Shown: positions 62,704-64,000 of the stretch, in pieces
Position numbering within the stretch: the first letter of the stretch is position 1
Layout: every line of letters starts with the position of its first letter
NCBI GenBank assembly: GCA_041441455.1
Contig: JASDTB010000044.1
Location: 1-64,000, forward strand
Source: JAFIHK01 sp041441455
Lineage (GTDB): Bacteria; Bacteroidota; Bacteroidia; Bacteroidales; UBA932
Length of the DNA: 64,000 bases
Direction of reading: 5' to 3'
Notes under the pieces: model-generated
Seen by the model: only the letters and a program-made list of their open reading frames with translations
Databases searched by the model: none
What the model was told of the DNA's origin: nothing
Program-made: the position numbers and the translations under genes

Positions 62704-64000
62704 ATGAAAAAAACTTTTTTGATAGCACTTCTATCTATCTTTTACACACTTTGTTGGGCTCAGTACAGCCAAAAATATGGCAAAATTACTGAGGATGAAT
62801 TAAAAATGACTGTTTATTCAAAAGACTCTTCGGCGCCAGCTGTTTTGATCTATGAAGATTCGTACTTAACTTATAATTATTTAAGTAATCAGTTTCAGAT
62901 TACTACTAAATATTCTGCCAAAATTAAGATACTAAAACCTGAAGGAGTAGAATATGCAAATTTCAGTATTCCATTGTACTTTGATAATCATGGCAGAGAA
63001 ACTTTATCTGGACTAGAAGCGATATCGTATAATCTCGAAAACGGAAAAATAGTAAAGACAAAAACTGAAAAGCAGTTTATTTTTTCTGAAAATGTATCTC
63101 CTAATGTTAATTTAACTAAAGTCTCTATTCAAGGTGCTAAAGTTGGAAGCGTTATTGAATATAAGTATTCAATAAATTCTCCGTTTATCTATAGCATACC
63201 TTCATTCAAGACGCAGCATAGAATTCCTGTTATTTATGGGAAATATAATGCCGATATCCCAGAATATTTCAACTTTCAATTTAATGTAAAGGGTTACGAA
63301 AATCTTAGCGTCAAAGAAGAGAGCCGACCAAATACCTTCAATGTTAGTACTGGACAAGGTTTAGAATCAATTAAATGTGTTAATAGAGATATATTGATAC
63401 TCAGCGCTGATATGCCTGCTATGAAAGACGAACCAATGGTTTGGTGTACTGAAGAGTACATGTCTTCGGTAGAATTTCAATTAAGTGGGATTCAATTCCC
63501 ATTTGAAAGGTACGAGCCCTATTCAAGGGACTGGAAATCTATCGAAAAGACCCTTGAAGAGCATTCTATGTTTGGGGGTCATTATAAAATATCTAATCCG
63601 CTAGAAAAAGAGACTAAAGAGATAATGGCTAAGAATATTAGCAATTTTGACAAGATTTGCGAATTACATCAACTAGTTTTAAATAATGCTGCATTTAACG
63701 GACACTATTCACTATTCTGTAATAAACCCCAGGCAGCAATCAAAAATAAAACTGGAAATAACTCAGAAATTAACTTCACCTTAATGGGAGTATTAAATGA
63801 TGCCGGGTATAAAGCATATCCTGTTCTATTAAGAGAGAGAGCATCGGGAAGATTAGTGGAATTCTATCCATCTATTGATAATATCAACTACTTTATTATT
63901 GCAGTTGATACTCCTGACGGAAAGACATATTTCTTAGATGGTGCTGATAGATTTTCATCGCCAAATGTGTTATCTTCTAGATTTTTAACCAAAGGATACA
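62704..64000 (+). CDS. DUF3857/transglutaminase-like exported protein (3' end outside window)
   Basis: The frame opens at ATG 62704 with a signal peptide, MKKTFLIALLSIFYTLCWAQ, and runs open to the window end: 432 codons with no stop. The middle (about 60-230) resembles DUF3857, with YSAKIKILKPEGVEYA and KVGSVIEYKYSINSPF. A transglutaminase-like region follows (about 300-430), with EINFTLMGVLNDAGYKAYPVLL and YFLDGADRFS. Where active members have GxC, this has GNNSEIN, so the catalytic Cys seems absent. The function of this group in Bacteroidota is not known. The C-terminal part is unseen. Confidence 0.82.
   Translation, partial: MKKTFLIALLSIFYTLCWAQYSQKYGKITEDELKMTVYSKDSSAPAVLIYEDSYLTYNYLSNQFQITTKYSAKIKILKPEGVEYANFSIPLYFDNHGRETLSGLEAISYNLENGKIVKTKTEKQFIFSENVSPNVNLTKVSIQGAKVGSVIEYKYSINSPFIYSIPSFKTQHRIPVIYGKYNADIPEYFNFQFNVKGYENLSVKEESRPNTFNVSTGQGLESIKCVNRDILILSADMPAMKDEPMVWCTEEYMSSVEFQLSGIQFPFERYEPYSRDWKSIEKTLEEHSMFGGHYKISNPLEKETKEIMAKNISNFDKICELHQLVLNNAAFNGHYSLFCNKPQAAIKNKTGNNSEINFTLMGVLNDAGYKAYPVLLRERASGRLVEFYPSIDNINYFIIAVDTPDGKTYFLDGADRFSSPNVLSSRFLTKGY

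Noticed and set aside
1..64000. CRISPR arrays, insertion sequences, toxin-antitoxin or phage genes
   Set aside because: I looked for spaced direct repeats, transposase or integrase motifs and small paired genes and saw none.

Overview
This window is AT-rich chromosomal DNA from a member of the Bacteroidota, most likely the order Bacteroidales. The evidence is three SusC/SusD outer-membrane pairs, the gene order tuf-tRNA-Trp-secE-nusG-rplKAJL-rpoBC, a BACON-domain lipoprotein, a gamma-alpha-fused 2-oxoacid:ferredoxin oxidoreductase, Skp/OmpH paralogues beside bamA, and many promoter-like TAnnTTTG boxes of the Bacteroidota type. Rubrerythrin, the ferredoxin-dependent oxidoreductase and a K+-dependent-type membrane pyrophosphatase suggest an anaerobe or microaerophile. 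No rRNA, CRISPR array, insertion sequence or prophage was seen.

Layout. 1-12,300 (+): the end of tuf, tRNA-Trp, secE, nusG, four ribosomal protein genes, and rpoB and rpoC, with an attenuator-like hairpin between rplL and rpoB and a strong terminator after rpoC. 12,330-29,100: an outer-membrane nutrient-uptake island. SusC1-SusD1-BACON/M64 peptidase lipoprotein runs on the minus strand. SusC2-SusD2 runs divergently on the plus strand. SusC3-SusD3 runs on the minus strand and meets SusD2 tail to tail at a bidirectional terminator. 29,260-33,540 (-): korA, korB and gdhA, which join glutamate and 2-oxoacid metabolism. 33,800-37,760: gamma-carbonic anhydrase-like protein, a thioredoxin-like lipoprotein, and hppA. 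37,780-44,010 (-): nadK-uppS-bamA-skp-skp-murI, an envelope biogenesis cluster. 44,057-49,121 (+): pdxJ, a third OmpH-like protein, a glycosyltransferase, purC, and a LysM/periplasmic-binding-fold protein. 49,095-50,879 (-): an aminopeptidase P. 50,971-58,319 (+): rubrerythrin, a Gate-domain membrane protein, trxB, bamD, an omega-like RNA polymerase subunit, coaBC, recN and nagB. 58,327-64,000: an alpha/beta-hydrolase-like protein of unknown function, a membrane-anchored LytTR regulator, a GH20 hexosaminidase without a signal peptide, a secreted glutathione peroxidase-like protein, and the 5' part of a DUF3857/transglutaminase-like gene cut by the window end.

How the parts may fit together (inference). 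A surface M64-type peptidase, three SusCD transporters with no glycoside hydrolase beside them, GDH, an oxoacid:ferredoxin oxidoreductase and aminopeptidase P fit an organism that lives partly on protein or glycoprotein. The cytoplasmic-looking GH20 enzyme and NagB fit salvage of amino sugars. No clearly new defence or mobile system was found. The most open items are the M64 lipoprotein locus, the LysM/PBP-fold protein, the alpha/beta-hydrolase-like protein and the membrane LytTR regulator.
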